A stretch of 64,000 nt of DNA from Limnoperna fortunei (lineage: Eukaryota > Mollusca > Bivalvia > Mytilida > Modiolidae): the NCBI GenBank assembly GCA_944474755.1, contig OX104119.1:1-64000 (forward strand), given 5' to 3'. Under the pieces are notes generated by a model. That model did not search any database. It was not told where the DNA came from and saw only the letters and a program-made list of their open reading frames with translations. Position 1 is the first letter of the stretch, and every line of letters begins with the position of its first letter. Made by a program: the position numbers and the translations under genes. This document shows positions 39,674 through 56,050 of this stretch, piece after piece.

Positions 39674-42600
39674 ACAGCATCAGAGATCATGATTTGCTGT
39701 GCCTGACAACACCATCTGTCATCATGGTTTGATGTGCCTGACTACACCATTAGTCATCAGGTTTGATGTGCCTGACAACACCATCTGTCATCATGGTTTG
39801 ATGTTCCTGACTACACCATATGTCATTATGGTTTAATGTGCCTAACAACACCATCTTTCATCATGGTTTGATGTGCCTGTCTACACCATCAATCATCATG
39901 GTTTGATGTGCCTGACTACACAATCTTTCATCATGGTTTGATGTGCCTGACTACACCATCAGTCATCATGGTTTGATGTGCCTGACTACACCATCAGTCA
40001 TCATGGTTTGATGTGCCTGACTACACCATCAGTCATCATTGTTTGATGTGCCTGACTACACAATAAGTCATAATGGTTTGATGTTCCTGACAACACCATC
40101 TGTCATCATGGTTCAATGTGCCTGACAACATCATATGTCATCATGGTTTAATATGCCTGACAACACCATCTTTCGTCATGGTTTGATGTGCTTGACTACA
40201 CCATTATTCATCAGGGTTTTTTGCCTCTCTACACCATCTGTCATCATGGTATGATGTACCTGTCTACACCATCTGTCATCATGGTTTAATGTGCCTGACT
40301 ACACCATCAGTCATCATGGTTTGATGTTCCTGACAACACCATCAGTCATCATGATTTGATGTTCCCGACAACACCATCTGTCATCATGGTTTATGTACCT
40401 GTCACCAACCATCTGTCAGCATGGTTTGATGTGCTTCTAAACACTATCTGTCATCATGTTTTAATATGCCTGACTAAACCATCTGTCATCATTGTTTGAT
40501 GTGCTCAAATACACCATCTGTCATCTGACAACTCCATATGTCATCATGGTTTGGTGTGCCTGACTACACCATCTGTCATCATGATTTGATGTGCCTGACT
40601 ACACCATCTGTCTTCATGGTTTGATGTGCCTGACTACACCATCTGTCATCATGGTTTGATGTTCCTCACAACACCATCTATCATCATGGTTTTGATGTGC
40701 TTGACTACACCATCTGTCATAATGGTTTTGATGTGCTTGACTACACCATCTGTCATCGTGGTTTTTGATGTGCCTGACTACACCATCTGTCATAATGGTT
40801 TAATGTACCAGACTACACCATCTGTCATCTTGGTTGATGTTCCTGACAACACCATCTGTCATCATGGTTTGATGTGCCTGACAACACCATATGTTATCAT
40901 GGTTTAATGTGCCTGTCTAAACCATCTGTCATCATGGTTAAATGTGCCTGACTACACCATCTGTCATTATGGTTTGATGTGCCTGACTACACCATCTGTC
41001 ATCATGGTTTATGTACCCCTTTACACCATCTGTCATCATGGCTTTATGTGCTTCTTAACACCATCTGTCATCATGGTTTGATGTGCCTGACTACAGCATC
41101 AGAGATCATGATTTGCTGTGCCTGACAACACCATCTGTCATCATGGTTTGATGTGCCTGACTACACCATTAGTCATCATGGTTTGATGTGCCTGACAACA
41201 CCATCTGTCATCATGGTTTGATGTTCCTGACTACACCATATGTCATTATGGTTTAATGTGCCTAACAACACCATCTTTCATCATGGTTTGATGTGCCTGT
41301 CTACACCATCAATCATCATGGTTTGATGTGCCTGACTACACAATCTTTCATCATGGTTTGATGTGCCTGACTACACCATCAGTCATCATGGTTTGATGTG
41401 CCTGACTACAACATCAGTCATCATGGTTTGATTTGCCTGACTACACCATCAGTCATCATGGTTTGATGTGCCTGACTACACAATAAGTCATAATGGTTTG
41501 ATGTTCCTGACAACACCATCTGTCATCATGGTTCAATGTGCCTGACAACATCATATGTCATCATGGTTTAATATGCCTGACAACACCATCTTTCGTCATG
41601 GTTTGATGTGCTTGACTACACCATTATTCATCAGGGTTTTTTGCCTCTCTACACCATCTGTCATCATGGTATGATGTACCTGTCTACACCATCTGTCATC
41701 ATGGTTTAATGTGCCTGACTACACCATCAGTCATCATGGTTTGATGTTCCTGACAACACCATCAGTCATCATGATTTGATGTTCCCGACAACACCATCTG
41801 TCATCATGGTTTATGTACCTGTCACCAACCATCTGTCAGCATGGTTTGATGTGCTTCTAAACACTATCTGTCATCATGTTTTAATATGCCTGACTAAACC
41901 ATCTGTCATCATTGTTTGATGTGCTCAAATACACCATCTGTCATCTGACAACTCCATATGTCATCATGGTTTGATGTGCCTGACTACACCATCTGTCATC
42001 ATGATTTGATGTGCCTGACTACACCATCTGTCTTCATGGTTTGATGTGCCTGACTACACCATCTGTCATCATGGTTTGATGTTCCTCACAACACCATCTA
42101 TCATCATGGTTTTGATGTGCCTGACTACACCATCTGTCATAATGGTTTTGATGTGCTTGACTACACCATCTGTCATCGTGGTTTTGATGTGCCTGACTAC
42201 ACCATCTGTCATCATGGTTTAATGTGCCTGACTACACCATCTGTCATCATGGTTTGATGTGCCTGACAACACCATATGTCATCATGGTTTGATGTTCCCG
42301 ACAACACCATCTGTCATCATGGTTTATGTACCTGTCACCAACCATCTGTCAGCATGGTTTGATGTGCTTCTAAACACTATCTGTCATCATGTTTTAATAT
42401 GCCTGACTAAACCATCTGTCATCATTGTTTGATGTGCTCAAATACACCATCTGTCATCTGACAACTCCATATGTCATCATGGTTTGATGTGCCTGACTAC
42501 ACCATCTGTCATCATGATTTGATGTGCCTGACTACACCATCTGTCTTCATGGTTTGATGTGCCTGACTACACCATCTGTCATCATGGTTTGATGTTCCTC

Positions 42601-43080
42601 ACAACACCATCTATCATCATGGTTTTGATGTGCCTGACTACACCATCTGTCATAATGGTTTTGATGTGCTTGACTACACCATCTGTCATCGTGGTTTTGA
42701 TGTGCCTGACTACACCATCTGTTATAATGGTTTAATGTACCAGACTACACCATCTGTCATCTTGGTTGATGTTCCTGACAACACCATCTGTCATCATGGT
42801 TTGATGTGCCTGACAACACCATATGTTATCATGGTTTAATGTGCCTGTCTAAACCATCTGTCATCATGGTTAAATGTGCCTGACTACACCATCTGTCATT
42901 ATGGTTTGATGTGCCTGACTACACCATCTGTCATCATGGTTTATGTACCCCTTTACACCATCTGTCATCATGGCTTTATGTGCTTCTTAACACCATCTGT
43001 CATCATGGTTTGATGTGCCTGACTACAGCATCAGAGATCATGATTTGCTGTGCCTGACAACACCATCTGTCATCATGGTT
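39674..43080. repeat. Higher-order duplications in the satellite, left set
   Basis: The rare string 'acagcatcagagatcatg' occurs at 39674, 41093 and 43025. The stretch of roughly 1.4 kb after 39674 is repeated almost unit by unit after 41093, and part of it again after about 42290 ('gttcccgacaacacc' near 40363, 41780 and 42294). Confidence 0.8.
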
Positions 43081-43599
43081 TGTTGTGCCTGACTTCACCA
43101 TCTGTCATCATGGTTTGATGTGCCTCTCTACAGCATCTGTCATCATGGTTTGATGTGCCTGACTTCACATCTGTCATCATCGTTTGTTGTGCCTGACTTC
43201 ACCATCTGTCATCATGGTTTGATGTGCCTGACTTCACCATCTGTCATCATGGTTTGATGTGCCTGACTTCACTATCTGTCATCATGGCATAATGTGCCTG
43301 GCTACAGCATCTGTCATCATGGTTTGATGTGCCTGACTACACCATCTGTCATCATGGTTTGATGTGCCTGACTGCACCATCTGTCATCATGGTTTGATGT
43401 GCCTATCTGCACCATCTGTCATCATGGTTTGATGTACCTGACTCACCATCTGTCATCATGGTTTGTTGTGCCTGACTACACCATCAGTCATCATAGTTTG
43501 ATGTGCCTTACTACACCATCTGTCATCATGGTTTGATGTGCCTGACTCACCATCTGTCATCATGGTTTGTTGTGCCTGACTTCACCATCTGTCATCATG

Positions 43600-46500
43600 G
43601 TTTGATGTGCCTCTCTACAGCATCTGTAATTATGGTTTGATGTGCCTGACTCACCATCTGTCATCATGGTTTGTTGTGCCTGACTACACCATCAGTCATC
43701 ATGGTTTGATGTGCCTTACTACAATATCTGTCAACATGGTTTGATGTGCCTGACTACGCCATCTGTCATCATGGGTTGATGTAACTGACTACACCATATG
43801 TCATCATGGTTTGATGTGCCTGACTTCACCATCTGTCAACATGGTTTGATGTGCCTTACTACGCCATCTGTCATCATGGGTTGATGTAACTGACTACACC
43901 ATCAGTCATCATGGTTTGTTGCGCCTGACTTCACCATCTGTCATCATGGTTAGATGTGCTTGACTACACCATCTTTCATCATGGTTTGATGTGCCTGACT
44001 ACACCATCTGTCAACATGGTTTGATCTTCATGGCTTCAGCATCTGTCATCATGGTTTGATGTGCCTGACTTCACCATGTGTCATCATGGTTTGTTGTGCA
44101 TGGCTACATCATCTGTCATCATGGTTTGATGTGCCTGACTTCACCATCTGTCAACATAGTTTGATGTGCCTGACTTCACCATCTGTCAACATGGTTTGAT
44201 GTGCCTGACTACGCCATCTGTCATCATGGGTTGATGTAACTGACTACAGCATCTGTCATCATGGTTTGATGTGCCTGACTTCACCATCTGTCAACATGGT
44301 TTGATGTGCCTGACTTCACCATCTGTCAACATGGTTTTGATGTGCCTGACTACGCCATCTGTCATCATGGGTTGATGTAACTGACTACACCGTCTTTCAT
44401 CATGGTTTGATGTGCCTGAGTACACATCTGGCATCATGGTTTGATGTGCCTGACTTCGCCATCTGTCATCATGGTTTGATGTGCATGGCTGCAGCATCTG
44501 TCATCATGGTTCGTTGTGCCTGACTTCACCATCTGTCATCATGGTTTGATGTGCCTGACTACACCATCTGTCATCATGGTTTGATGTGCCTGACTACACC
44601 ATCTGTCATCATGGGTTGATGTGCCTGACTCACCATCTGTCATCATGGTTTGATGTGCCTGACTTCACCATCTGTCATCATGGATTGTTGTGCCTGACTA
44701 CACCATCAGTCATCATGGTTTGATGTGCCTTAATTCACCATCTGTCATCATGGTTTGATGTGCCTGACTTCGCCATCTGTCATCATGGTTTGATGTGCCT
44801 GACTACACCATCTGTCATCATGGTTTGATGTGCCCGACTCCACCATCTGTCATCATGGTTTGAAGTGCCTCCCTACAGCATCTCTTATCATCGTTTGATG
44901 TGCCTGACTCGCCATCTGTCATCATGGTTTGTTGTGCCTGACTACACCATCAGTCATCATGGTTTGATGTGCCTTAATTCACCATCTGTCATCATGGTTT
45001 GATGTGCCTGACTTCGCCATCTGTCATCATGGTTTGATGTGCCTGACTACACCATCTGTCATCATGGCGCGATGTGCCTGACTCACCATCTGTCATCATG
45101 GTTTGTTGTGCCTGACTTCACCATCTGTCATCATGGTTTGTTGTGCCTAACTTCACCATCTGTCATCATGGTTTGATGTGCCTGACTACACCATCTGTCA
45201 TCATGGGTTGATGTGCCTGACTCACCATCTGTCATCATGGTTTGTTGTGCCTGGCTTCACCATCTGTCATCATGGTTTGATGTGCCTGACTACACCATCT
45301 GTCATCATGGTTTGATGTGCCTGACTACACCATCTGTCATCATGGGTTGATGTGCCTGACTCACCATCTGTCATCACGGTTTGATGTGCCTGACTTCACC
45401 ATCTGTCATCATGGTTTGATGTGCCTCTCTACAGCATCTGTTATTATGGTTTGATGTACCTGACTACACCATCTGTCATCATGGTTTGATGTGCCTGACT
45501 ACACTATCTGTCATCATGGTTTGATGTGCCTGACTACACCATCTGTCATCATGGTTTGATATGCCTGACTACACCATCTGTCATCATGGTTTGATATGCC
45601 TGACTACACCATCTGTCATCATGGGTTGATGTGCCTGACTCACCATCTGTCATCATGGTTTGTTGTGCCTGACTTCACCATCTGTCATCATGGTTTCATG
45701 TGCCTGACTACACCATCTGTCATCATGGTTTGATGTGCCTGATTACACCATCTGTCATCATTGTTTGATGTGCCTGACTACACCATCTGTCATCATGGTT
45801 TGATGTGCCTGTCTGCACCATCTGTCATCATGGTTTGATGTGCCTGACTACACCATCTGTCATCATGGGTTGATGTGCCTGACTCACCATCTGTCATCAT
45901 GGTTTGTTGTGCCTGACTTCACCATCTGTCATCATGGTTTGATGTGCCTCTCTACAGCATCTGTAATTATGGTTTGATGTGCCTGACTCACCATCTGTCA
46001 TCATGGTTTGTTGTGCCTGACTACACCATCAGTCATCATGGTTTGATGTGCCTTACTACAATATCTGTCAACATGGTTTGATGTGCCTGACTACGCCATC
46101 TGTCATCATGGGTTGATGTAACTGACTACACCATATGTCATCATGGTTTGATGTGCCTGACTTCACCATCTGTCAACATGGTTTGATGTGCCTTACTACG
46201 CCATCTGTCATCATGGGTTGATGTAACTGACTACACCATCAGTCATCATGGTTTGTTGCGCCTGACTTCACCATCTGTCATCATGGTTAGATGTGCTTGA
46301 CTACACCATCTTTCATCATGGTTTGATGTGCCTGACTACACCATCTGTCAACATGGTTTGATCTTCATGGCTTCAGCATCTGTCATCATGGTTTGATGTG
46401 CCTGACTTCACCATGTGTCATCATGGTTTGTTGTGCCTGACTTCACCATCTGTCATCATGGGTTGATATAACTGACTACAATATCTGTCATCCTAGTTTG

Positions 46501-49500
46501 ATGTGCCTGACTACACCATCTGTCATCATGGTTTGATGTACCTGTCTACCCCATCTGTCATCATGGTTTAATGTGCCTGACTACACCATCTGTCATCATG
46601 GTTTGATGTGCTTGACTACACCATCTGTTTTCATGGTTTAATGACTACACCATCTGTCATCATGGGTTAATGTGCCTGACTTCACCATCTGTCTTCATGG
46701 TTTGATGTGCCTGACTACACCATTAGTCATCATGGTTTGATGTGCCTGACTACACCATCTGTCATTGTGGTTTGATGTGCCTGTCTGCGCCATCTTTCAT
46801 CATGGTTCGAAGTTCCTGTCTTCACCATCTGTCATCATGGTTTGATGTGCCTCTCTACACCATCTGTCATCATTGTTTGATGTGCCTGACTACACCATCT
46901 GTCGTCATGGTTTGATGTGCTTGACTACACCATCTTTCATGATTGTTTGATGTGCCTGACTACACCATCTGTCTTCCTGGTTTGATGTGCCTGACTTCAC
47001 CAGCTGTCATCATGGTTTATTGTGCCTGACTTCACCATTAGTCATCATTGTTTGATGTGCCTGACTACACCATCTGTCGTCATGGTTTGATGTGCTTGAC
47101 TACACCATCTTTCATGATTGTTTGATGTGCCTGACTACACCATCTGTCTTCCTGGTTTGATGTGCCTGACTTCACCAGCTGTCATCATGGTTTATTGTGC
47201 CTGACTTCACCATTAGTCATTATTGTTTGATGTGCCTGACTACACCATCTGTCGTCATGGTTTATTGTGCCTGACTTCACCAGCTGTCATCATGGTTTAT
47301 TGTGCCTGACTACACCATTAGTCATCATGGTTTGATGTGCATGGCTACATCATCTGTCATCATGGTTTGATGTGCCTGACTTCACCATCTGTCAACATAG
47401 TTTGATGTGCCTGACTTCACCATCTGTCAACATGGTTTGATGTGCCTGACTACGCCATCTGTCATCATGGGTTGATGTAACTGACTACAGCATCTGTCAT
47501 CATGGTTTGTTGTGCCTGACTTCACCATCTGTCAACATGGTTTGATGTGTCTGACTACGCCATCTGTCATCATGGGTTGATGTAACTGACTACACCGTCT
47601 TTCATCATGGTTTGATGTGCCTGAGTGCACATCTGGCATCATGGTTTGATGTGCCTGACTTCACCATCTGTCATCATGGTTTGATGTGCATGGCTGCAGC
47701 ATCTGTCATCATGGTTTGTTGTGCCTGACTTCACCATCTGTCATCATGGTTTGATGTGCCTGACTACACCATCTGTCATCATGGTTTGATGTGCCTGACT
47801 ACACCATCTGTCATCATGGGTTGATGTGCCTGACTCACCATCTGTCATCATGGTTTGATGTGCCTGACTTCACCATCTGTCATCATGGTTTGTTGTGCCT
47901 GACTACACCATCAGTCATCATGGTTTGATGTGCCTTAATTCACCATCTGTCATCATGGTTTGATGTGCCTGACTTCGCCATCTGTCATCATGGTTTGATG
48001 TGCCTGACTACACCATCTGTCATCATGGGTTGATGTGCCTGACTCCACCATCTGTCATCATGGTTTGAAGTGCCTCTCTACAGCATCTGTTATCATGGTT
48101 TGATGTGCCTGACTCGCCATCTGTCATCATGGTTTGTTGTGCCTGACTCACCATCTGTCATCATGGTTTGTTGTGCCTGACTACACCATCAGTCATCATA
48201 GTTTGATGTGCCTTACTACACCATCTGTCATCATGGTTTGATGTGCCTGACTTCGCCATCTGTCATCATGGTTTGATGTGCCTGACTACACCATCTGTCA
48301 TCATGGTTTGATGTGCCTTAATTCACCATCTGTCATCATGGTTTGATGTGCCTGACTTCGCCATCTGTCATCATGGTTTGATGTGCCTGACTACACCATC
48401 TGTCATCATGGGTTGATGTGCCTGACTCCACCATCTGTCATCATGGTTTGAAGTGCCTCTCTACAGCATCTCTTATCATGGTTTGATGTGCCTGACTCGC
48501 CATCTGTCATCATGGTTTGTTGTGCCTGACTACACCATCAGTCATCATGGTTTGATGTGCCTTAATTCACCATCTGTCATCATGGTTTGATGTACCTGAC
48601 TTCGCCATCTGTCATCATGGTTTGATGTGCCTGACTACACCATCTGTCATCATGGGGCGATGTGCCTGACTCACCATCTGTCATCATGGTTTGTTGTGCC
48701 TGACTTCACCATCTGTCATCATGGTTTGTTGTGCCTAACTTGACCATCTGTCATCATGGTTTGATGTGCCTGACTACACCATCTGTCATCATGGGTTGAT
48801 GTGCCTGACTCACCATCTGTCATCATGGTTTGTTGTGCCTGACTTCACCATCTGTCATCATGGTTTGATGTGCCTGACTACACCATCTGTCATCATGGTT
48901 TGATGTGCCTGACTACACCATCTGTCATCATGGGTTGATGTGCCTGACTCACCATCTGTCATCATGGTTTGATGTGCCTGACTTCACCATCTGTCATCAT
49001 GGTTTGATGTGCCTCTCTACAGCATCTGTTATTATGGTTTGATGTACCTGACTACACCATCTGTCATCATGGTTTGATGTGCCTGACTACACTATCTGTC
49101 ATCATGGTTTGATGTGCCTGACTACACCATCTGTCATCATGGTTTGATATGCCTGACTACACCATCTGTCATCATGGTTTGATATGCCTGACTACACCAT
49201 CTGTCATCATGGGTTGATGTGTCTGACTCACCATCTGTCATCATGGTTTGTTGTGCCTGACTTCACCATCTGTCATCATGGTTTGATGTGCCTGACTACA
49301 CCATCTGTCATCATGGTTTGATGTGCCTGACGACACCATCTGTCATCATTGTTTGATGTGCCTGACTACACCATCTGTCATCATGGTTTGATGTGCCTGT
49401 CTGCACCATCTGTCATCATGGTTTGATGTGCCTGACTACACCATCTGTCATCATGGGTTGATGTGCCTGACTCACCATCTGTCATCATGGTTTGTTGTGC

Positions 49501-52500
49501 CTGACTTCACCATCTGTCATCATGGTTTGATGTGCCTCTCTACAGCATCTGTTATTATGGTTTGATGTGCCTGACTCACCATCTGTCATCATGGTTTGTT
49601 GTGCCTGACTACACCATCAGTCATCATGGTTTGATGTGCCTTACTACAATATCTGTCAACATGGTTTGATGTGCCTGACTACGCCATCTGTCATCATGGG
49701 TTGATGTAACTGACTACACCATATGTCATCATGGTTTGATGTGCCTGACTTCACCATCTGTCAACATGGTTTGATGTGCCTTACTACGCCATCTGTCATT
49801 ATGGGTTGATGTAACTGACTACACCATCAGTCATCATGGTTTGTTGCGCCTGACTTCACCATCTGTCATCATGGTTAGATGTGCTTGACTACACCATCTT
49901 TCATCATGGTTTGATGTGCCTGACTACACCATCTGTCAACATGGTTTGATCTTCATGGCTTCAGCATCTGTCATCATGGTTTGATGTGCCTGACTTCACC
50001 ATGTGTCATCATGGTTTGTTGTGCCTGACTTCACCATCTGTCATTATTGTTTGTTGTGCCTGACTTCACCATCTGTCATCATGGTTTGTTGTGCCTGACT
50101 TCACCATCTGTCATCATGGTTTGTTGTGCCTAACTTCACCATCTGTCATCATGGTTTGATGTGCCTGACTACACCATCTGTCATCATGGGTTGATGTGCC
50201 TGACTCACCATCTGTCATCATGGTTTGTTGTGCCTGACTTCACCATCTGTCATCATGGTTTGATGTGCCTGACTACACCATCTGTCATCATGGTTTGATG
50301 TGCCTGACTACGCCATCTGTCATCATGGGTTGATGTAACTGACTACACCATATGTCATCATGGTTTGATGTGCCTGACTTCACCATCTGTCAACATGGTT
50401 TGATGTGCCTTACTACGCCATCTGTCATTATGGGTTGATGTAACTGACTACACCATCAGTCATCATGGTTTGTTGCGCCTGACTTCACCATCTGTCATCA
50501 TGGTTAGATGTGCTTGACTACACCATCTTTCATCATGGTTTGATGTGCCTGACTACACCATCTGTCAACATGGTTTGATCTTCATGGCTTCAGCATCTGT
50601 CATCATGGTTTGATGTGCCTGACTTCACCATGTGTCATCATGGTTTGTTGTGCCTGACTTCACCATCTGTCATTATTGTTTGTTGTGCCTGACTTCACCA
50701 TCTGTCATCATGGTTTGTTGTGCCTGACTTCACCATCTGTCATCATGGTTTGTTGTGCCTAACTTCACCATCTGTCATCATGGTTTGATGTGCCTGACTA
50801 CACCATCTGTCATCATGGGTTGATGTGCCTGACTACACCATCTGTCATCATGGGTTGATGTGCCTGACTCACCATCTGTCATCATGGTTTGATGTGCCTG
50901 ACTACACTATCTGTCATCATGGTTTGATGTGCCTGACTACACCATCTGTCATCATGGTTTGATATGCCTGACTACACCATCTGTCATCATGGTTTGATAT
51001 GCCTGACTACACCATCTGTCATCATGGGTTGATGTGTCTGACTCACCATCTGTCATCATGGTTTGTTGTGCCTGACTTCACCATCTGTCATCATGGTTTG
51101 ATGTGCCTGACTACACCATCTGTCATCATGGTTTGATGTGCCTGACGACACCGTCTGTCATCATTGTTTGATGTGCCTGACTACACCATCTGTCATCATG
51201 GTTTGATGTGCCTGTCTGCACCATCTGTCATCATGGTTTGATGTGCCTGACTACACCATCTGTCATCATGGGTTGATGTGCCTGACTCACCATCTGTCAT
51301 CATGGTTTGTTGTGCCTGACTTCACCATCTGTCATCATGGTTTGATGTGCCTCTCTACAGCATCTGTTATTATGGTTTGATGTGCCTGACTCACCATCTG
51401 TCATCATGGTTTGTTGTGCCTGACTACACCATCAGTCATCATGGTTTGATGTGCCTTACTACAATATCTGTCAACATGGTTTGATGTGCCTGACTACGCC
51501 ATCTGTCATCATGGGTTGATGTAACTGACTACACCATATGTCATCATGGTTTGATGTGCCTGACTTCACCATCTGTCAACATGGTTTGATGTGCCTTACT
51601 ACGCCATCTGTCATCATGGGTTGATGTAACTGACTACACCATCAGTCATCATGGTTTGTTGCGCCTGACTTCACCATCTGTCATTATTGTTTGTTGTGCC
51701 TGACTTCATCATCTGTCATCATGGTTTGATGTGCCTCTCTACAGCATCTCTTATCATGGTTTGATGTGCCTTACTACGCCATCTGTCATCATGGGTTGAT
51801 GTAACTGACTACACCATCAGTCATCATGGTTAGATGTGCTTGACTACACCATCTTTCATCATGGTTTGATGTGCCTGACTACACCATCTGTCAACATGGT
51901 TTGATCTTCATGGCTTCAGCGTCTGTCATCATGGTTTGATGTGCCTGACTTCACCATGTGTCATCATGGTTTGTTGTGCCTGACTTCACCATCTGTCATT
52001 ATTGTTTGTTGTGCCTGACTTCATCATCTGTCATCATGGTTTGATGTGCCTCTCTACAGCATCTCTTATCATGGTTTGATGTGCCTGACTCACCATCTGT
52101 CATCATGGTTTGATGTGCCTTGATTCTCCATCTGTCATCATGGTTTGTTGTGCCTGACTACACCATCAGTCATCATGGTTTGATGTGCCTTAATTCTCCA
52201 TCTGTCATCATGGTTTGATGTGCCTGACTTCGCCATCTGTCATCATGGTTTGATGTGCCTGACTACACCATCTGTCATCATGGGTTGATGTGCCTGTCTC
52301 ACCATCTGTCATCATGGTTTGTTGTGCCTGACTTCACCATCAGTCATCATGGTTTGTTGTTCCTAACTTCACCATCTGTCATCATGGTTTGATGTGCCTC
52401 TCTACAGCATCTGTTATTATGGTTTGATGTGCCTGACTCACCATCTGTCATCATGGTTTGTTGTGCCTGACTACACCATCAGTCATTATGGTTTGATGTG

Positions 52501-55500
52501 CCTTACTACAATATCTGTCAACATGGTTTGATGTGCCTGACTACGCCATCTGTCATCATGGGTTGATGTAACTGACTACACCATATGTCATCATGGTTTG
52601 ATGTGCCTGACTTCACCATCTGTCAACATGGTTTGATGTGCCTTACTACGCCATCTGTCATCATGGGTTGATGTAACTGACTACACCATCAGTCATCATG
52701 GTTTGTTGCGCCTGACTTCACCATCTGTCATCATGGTTAGATGTGCTTGACTACACCATCTTTCATCATGGTTTGATGTGCCTGACTACACCATCTGTCA
52801 ACATGTTTTGATCTTCATGGCTTCAGCATCTGTCATCATGGTTTGATGTGCCTGACTTCACCATCTGTCATCATGGTTTGTTGTGCCTGACTTCACCATC
52901 TGTCATTATTGTTTGTTGTGACTGACTTCACCATCTGTCTTCATGGTTTGATGTGCCTGACAACACCATCAGTCATCCATGGTTTGATGTGCCTGACTTC
53001 ACCATCTGTCATCATGGGTTGATGTAACTGACTACAATATCTGTCATCCTAGTTTGATGTGCCTGACTACACCATCTGTCATCATGGTTTGATGTACCTG
53101 TCTACCCCATCTGTCATCATGGTTTAATGTGCCTGACTACACCATCTGTCATCATGGTTTGATGTGCCTGACTTCACCATCTGTCATCATTGTTTGATGT
53201 GCCTGACTACACTACTGGTCATCATGGTTTATGTGCCTGACTACACCATCTGTCATCATGGTTTGATGTGCCTGACTACACCATCTGTCATCATGGTTTG
53301 ATGTGCCTGACTACACCATCTGTCATCTTGGTTTGATGTGCCTTCCTACACCATCTGTCATCATGATTTGATGTGCCTGGCTACACCATCTGTCACCATG
53401 GTTTGATGTGCCTGGCTACACCATCTGTCACCATGGTTTGATGTGCCTGGCTGCATCATCTGTCATCATGGTTTGATGTGCCTTCCAACACCATCTGTCA
53501 TCATGGTTTGTTGTGCCTGACTTCACCATCTGTCATCATGGTTTGATGTGCCTGACTACATCATCAGTCATCATGGTTTGATGTGCCTTACTTCACCATC
53601 TGTCATCATGGTTTGATGTGCCTGACTTTGCAATCTGTCATCATGGTTTGATGTGCCTGACTACGCTACTGGTCATCATGGTTTGATGTACCTGACTACA
53701 CCATCTGTCATCATGGTTTGATGTGCCTGACTACACCATCTGTCATTGTGGTTTGATGTGCCTGTCTGCGCCATCTTTCATCATGGTTCGAAGTTCCTGT
53801 CTTCACCATCTGTCATCATGGTTTGATGTGCCTCTCTACACCATCTGTCATCATTGTTTGATGTGCCTGACTACACCATCTGTCGTCATGGTTTGATGTG
53901 CTTGACTACACCATCTTTCATGATTGTTTGATGTGCCTGACTACACCATCTGTCTTCCTGGTTTGATGTGCTTGACTACACCATCTGTCGTCATGGTTTA
54001 TTGTGCCTGACTTCACCAGCTGTCATCATGGTTTATTGTGCCTGACTACACCATTAGTCATCATGGTTTGATGTGCATGGCTACATCATCTGTCATCATG
54101 GTTTGATGTGCCTGACTTCACCATCTGTCAACATAGTTTGATGTGCCTGACTTCACCATCTGTCAACATGGTTTGATGTGCCTGACTACGCCATCTGTCA
54201 TCATGGGTTGATGTAACTGACTACAGCATCTGTCATCATGGTTTGTTGTGCCTGACTTCACCATCTGTCAACATGGTTTGATGTGCCTGACTACGCCATC
54301 TGTCATCATGGGTTGATGTAACTGACTTCACCGTCTTTCATCATGGTTTGATGTGCCTGAGTACACATCTGGCATCATGGTTTGATGTGCCTGACTTCAC
54401 CATCTGTCATCATGGTTTGATGTGCATGGCTGCAGCATCTGTCATCATGGTTTGTTGTGCCTGACTTCACCATCTGTCATCATGGTTTGATGTGTCTGAC
54501 TACACCATCTGTCATCATGGTTTGATGTGCCTGACTACACCATCTGTCATCATGGGTTGATGTGCCTGACTCACCATCTGTCATCATGGTTTGATGTGCC
54601 TGACTTCACCATCTGTCATCATGGTTTGTTGTGCCTGACTACACCATCAGTCATCATGGTTTGATGTGCCTTAATTCACCATCTGTCATCATGGTTTGAT
54701 GTGCCTGACTTCGCCATCTGTCATCATGGTTTGATGTGCCTGACTACACCATCTGTCATCATGGGTTGATGTGCCTGACTCCACCATCTGTCATCATGGT
54801 TTGAAGTGCCTCTCTACAGCATCTCTTATCATGGTTTGATGTGCCTGACTCGCCATCTGTCATCATGGTTTGTTGTGCCTGACTACACCATCAGTCATCA
54901 TGGTTTGATGTGCCTTAATTCACCATCTGTCATCATGGTTTGATGTGCCTGACTTCGCCATCTGTCATCATGGTTTGATGTGCCTGACTACACCATCTGT
55001 CATCATGGGGCGATGTGCCTGACTCACCATCTGTCATCATGGTTTGTTGTGCCTGACTTCACCATCTGTCATCATGGTTTGTTGTGCCTAACTTCACCAT
55101 CTGTCATCATGGTTTGATGTGCCTGACTACACCATCTGTCATCATGGGTTGATGTGCCTGACTCACCATCTGTCATCATGGTTTGTTGTGCCTGACTTCA
55201 CCATCTGTCATCATGGTTTGATGTGCCTGACTACACCATCTGTCATCATGGTTTGATGTGCCTGACTACACCATCTGTCATCATGGGTTGATGTGCCTGA
55301 CTCACCATCTGTCATCATGGTTTGATGTGCCTGACTTCACCATCTGTCATCATGGTTTGATGTGCCTCTCTACAGCATCTGTTATTATGGTTTGATGTAC
55401 CTGACTACACCATCTGTCATCATGGTTTGATGTGCCTGACTACACTATCTGTCATCATGGTTTGATGTGCCTGACTACACCATCTGTCATCATGGTTTGA

Positions 55501-56050
55501 TATGCCTGACTACACCATCTGTCATCATGGTTTGATATGCCTGACTACACCATCTGTCATCATGGGTTGATGTGTCTGACTCACCATCTGTCATCATGGT
55601 TTGTTGTGCCTGACTTCACCATCTGTCATCATGGTTTGATGTGCCTGACTACACCATCTGTCATCATGGTTTGATGTGCCTGACGACACCATCTGTCATC
55701 ATTGTTTGATGTGCCTGACTACACCATCTGTCATCATGGTTTGATGTGCCTGTCTGCACCATCTGTCATCATGGTTTGATGTGCCTGACTACACCATCTG
55801 TCATCATGGGTTAATGTGCCTGACTCACCATCTGTCATCATGGTTTGTTGTGCCTGACTTCACCATCTGTCATCATGGTTTGATGTGCCTCTCTACAGCA
55901 TCTGTTATTATGGTTTGATGTGCCTGACTCACCATCTGTCATCATGGTTTGTTGTGCCTGACTACACCATCAGTCATCATGGTTTGATGTGCCTTACTAC
56001 AATATCTGTCAACATGGTTTGATGTGCCTGACTTCACCATGTTTCATCAT
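43600..56050. repeat. Higher-order duplications in the satellite, right set
   Basis: The marker 'gatcttcatggcttcagc' (last copies vary slightly) occurs at 44023, 46360, 49948, 50577, 51903 and 52810. 'ggctacatcatctgtc' occurs at 44102, 47343 and 54079, and the blocks after 47343 and 54079 (offset 6736) match over roughly 2 kb. The array has therefore grown by copying multi-unit segments. Confidence 0.8.

Noticed and set aside
37847..44497. Several open frames of 60-100 codons in the satellite (MCLTTPSVIMV-type and reverse HQTMMTDG-type)
   Set aside because: They come from the 35/36-bp repeat itself and occur on both strands and in several frames.
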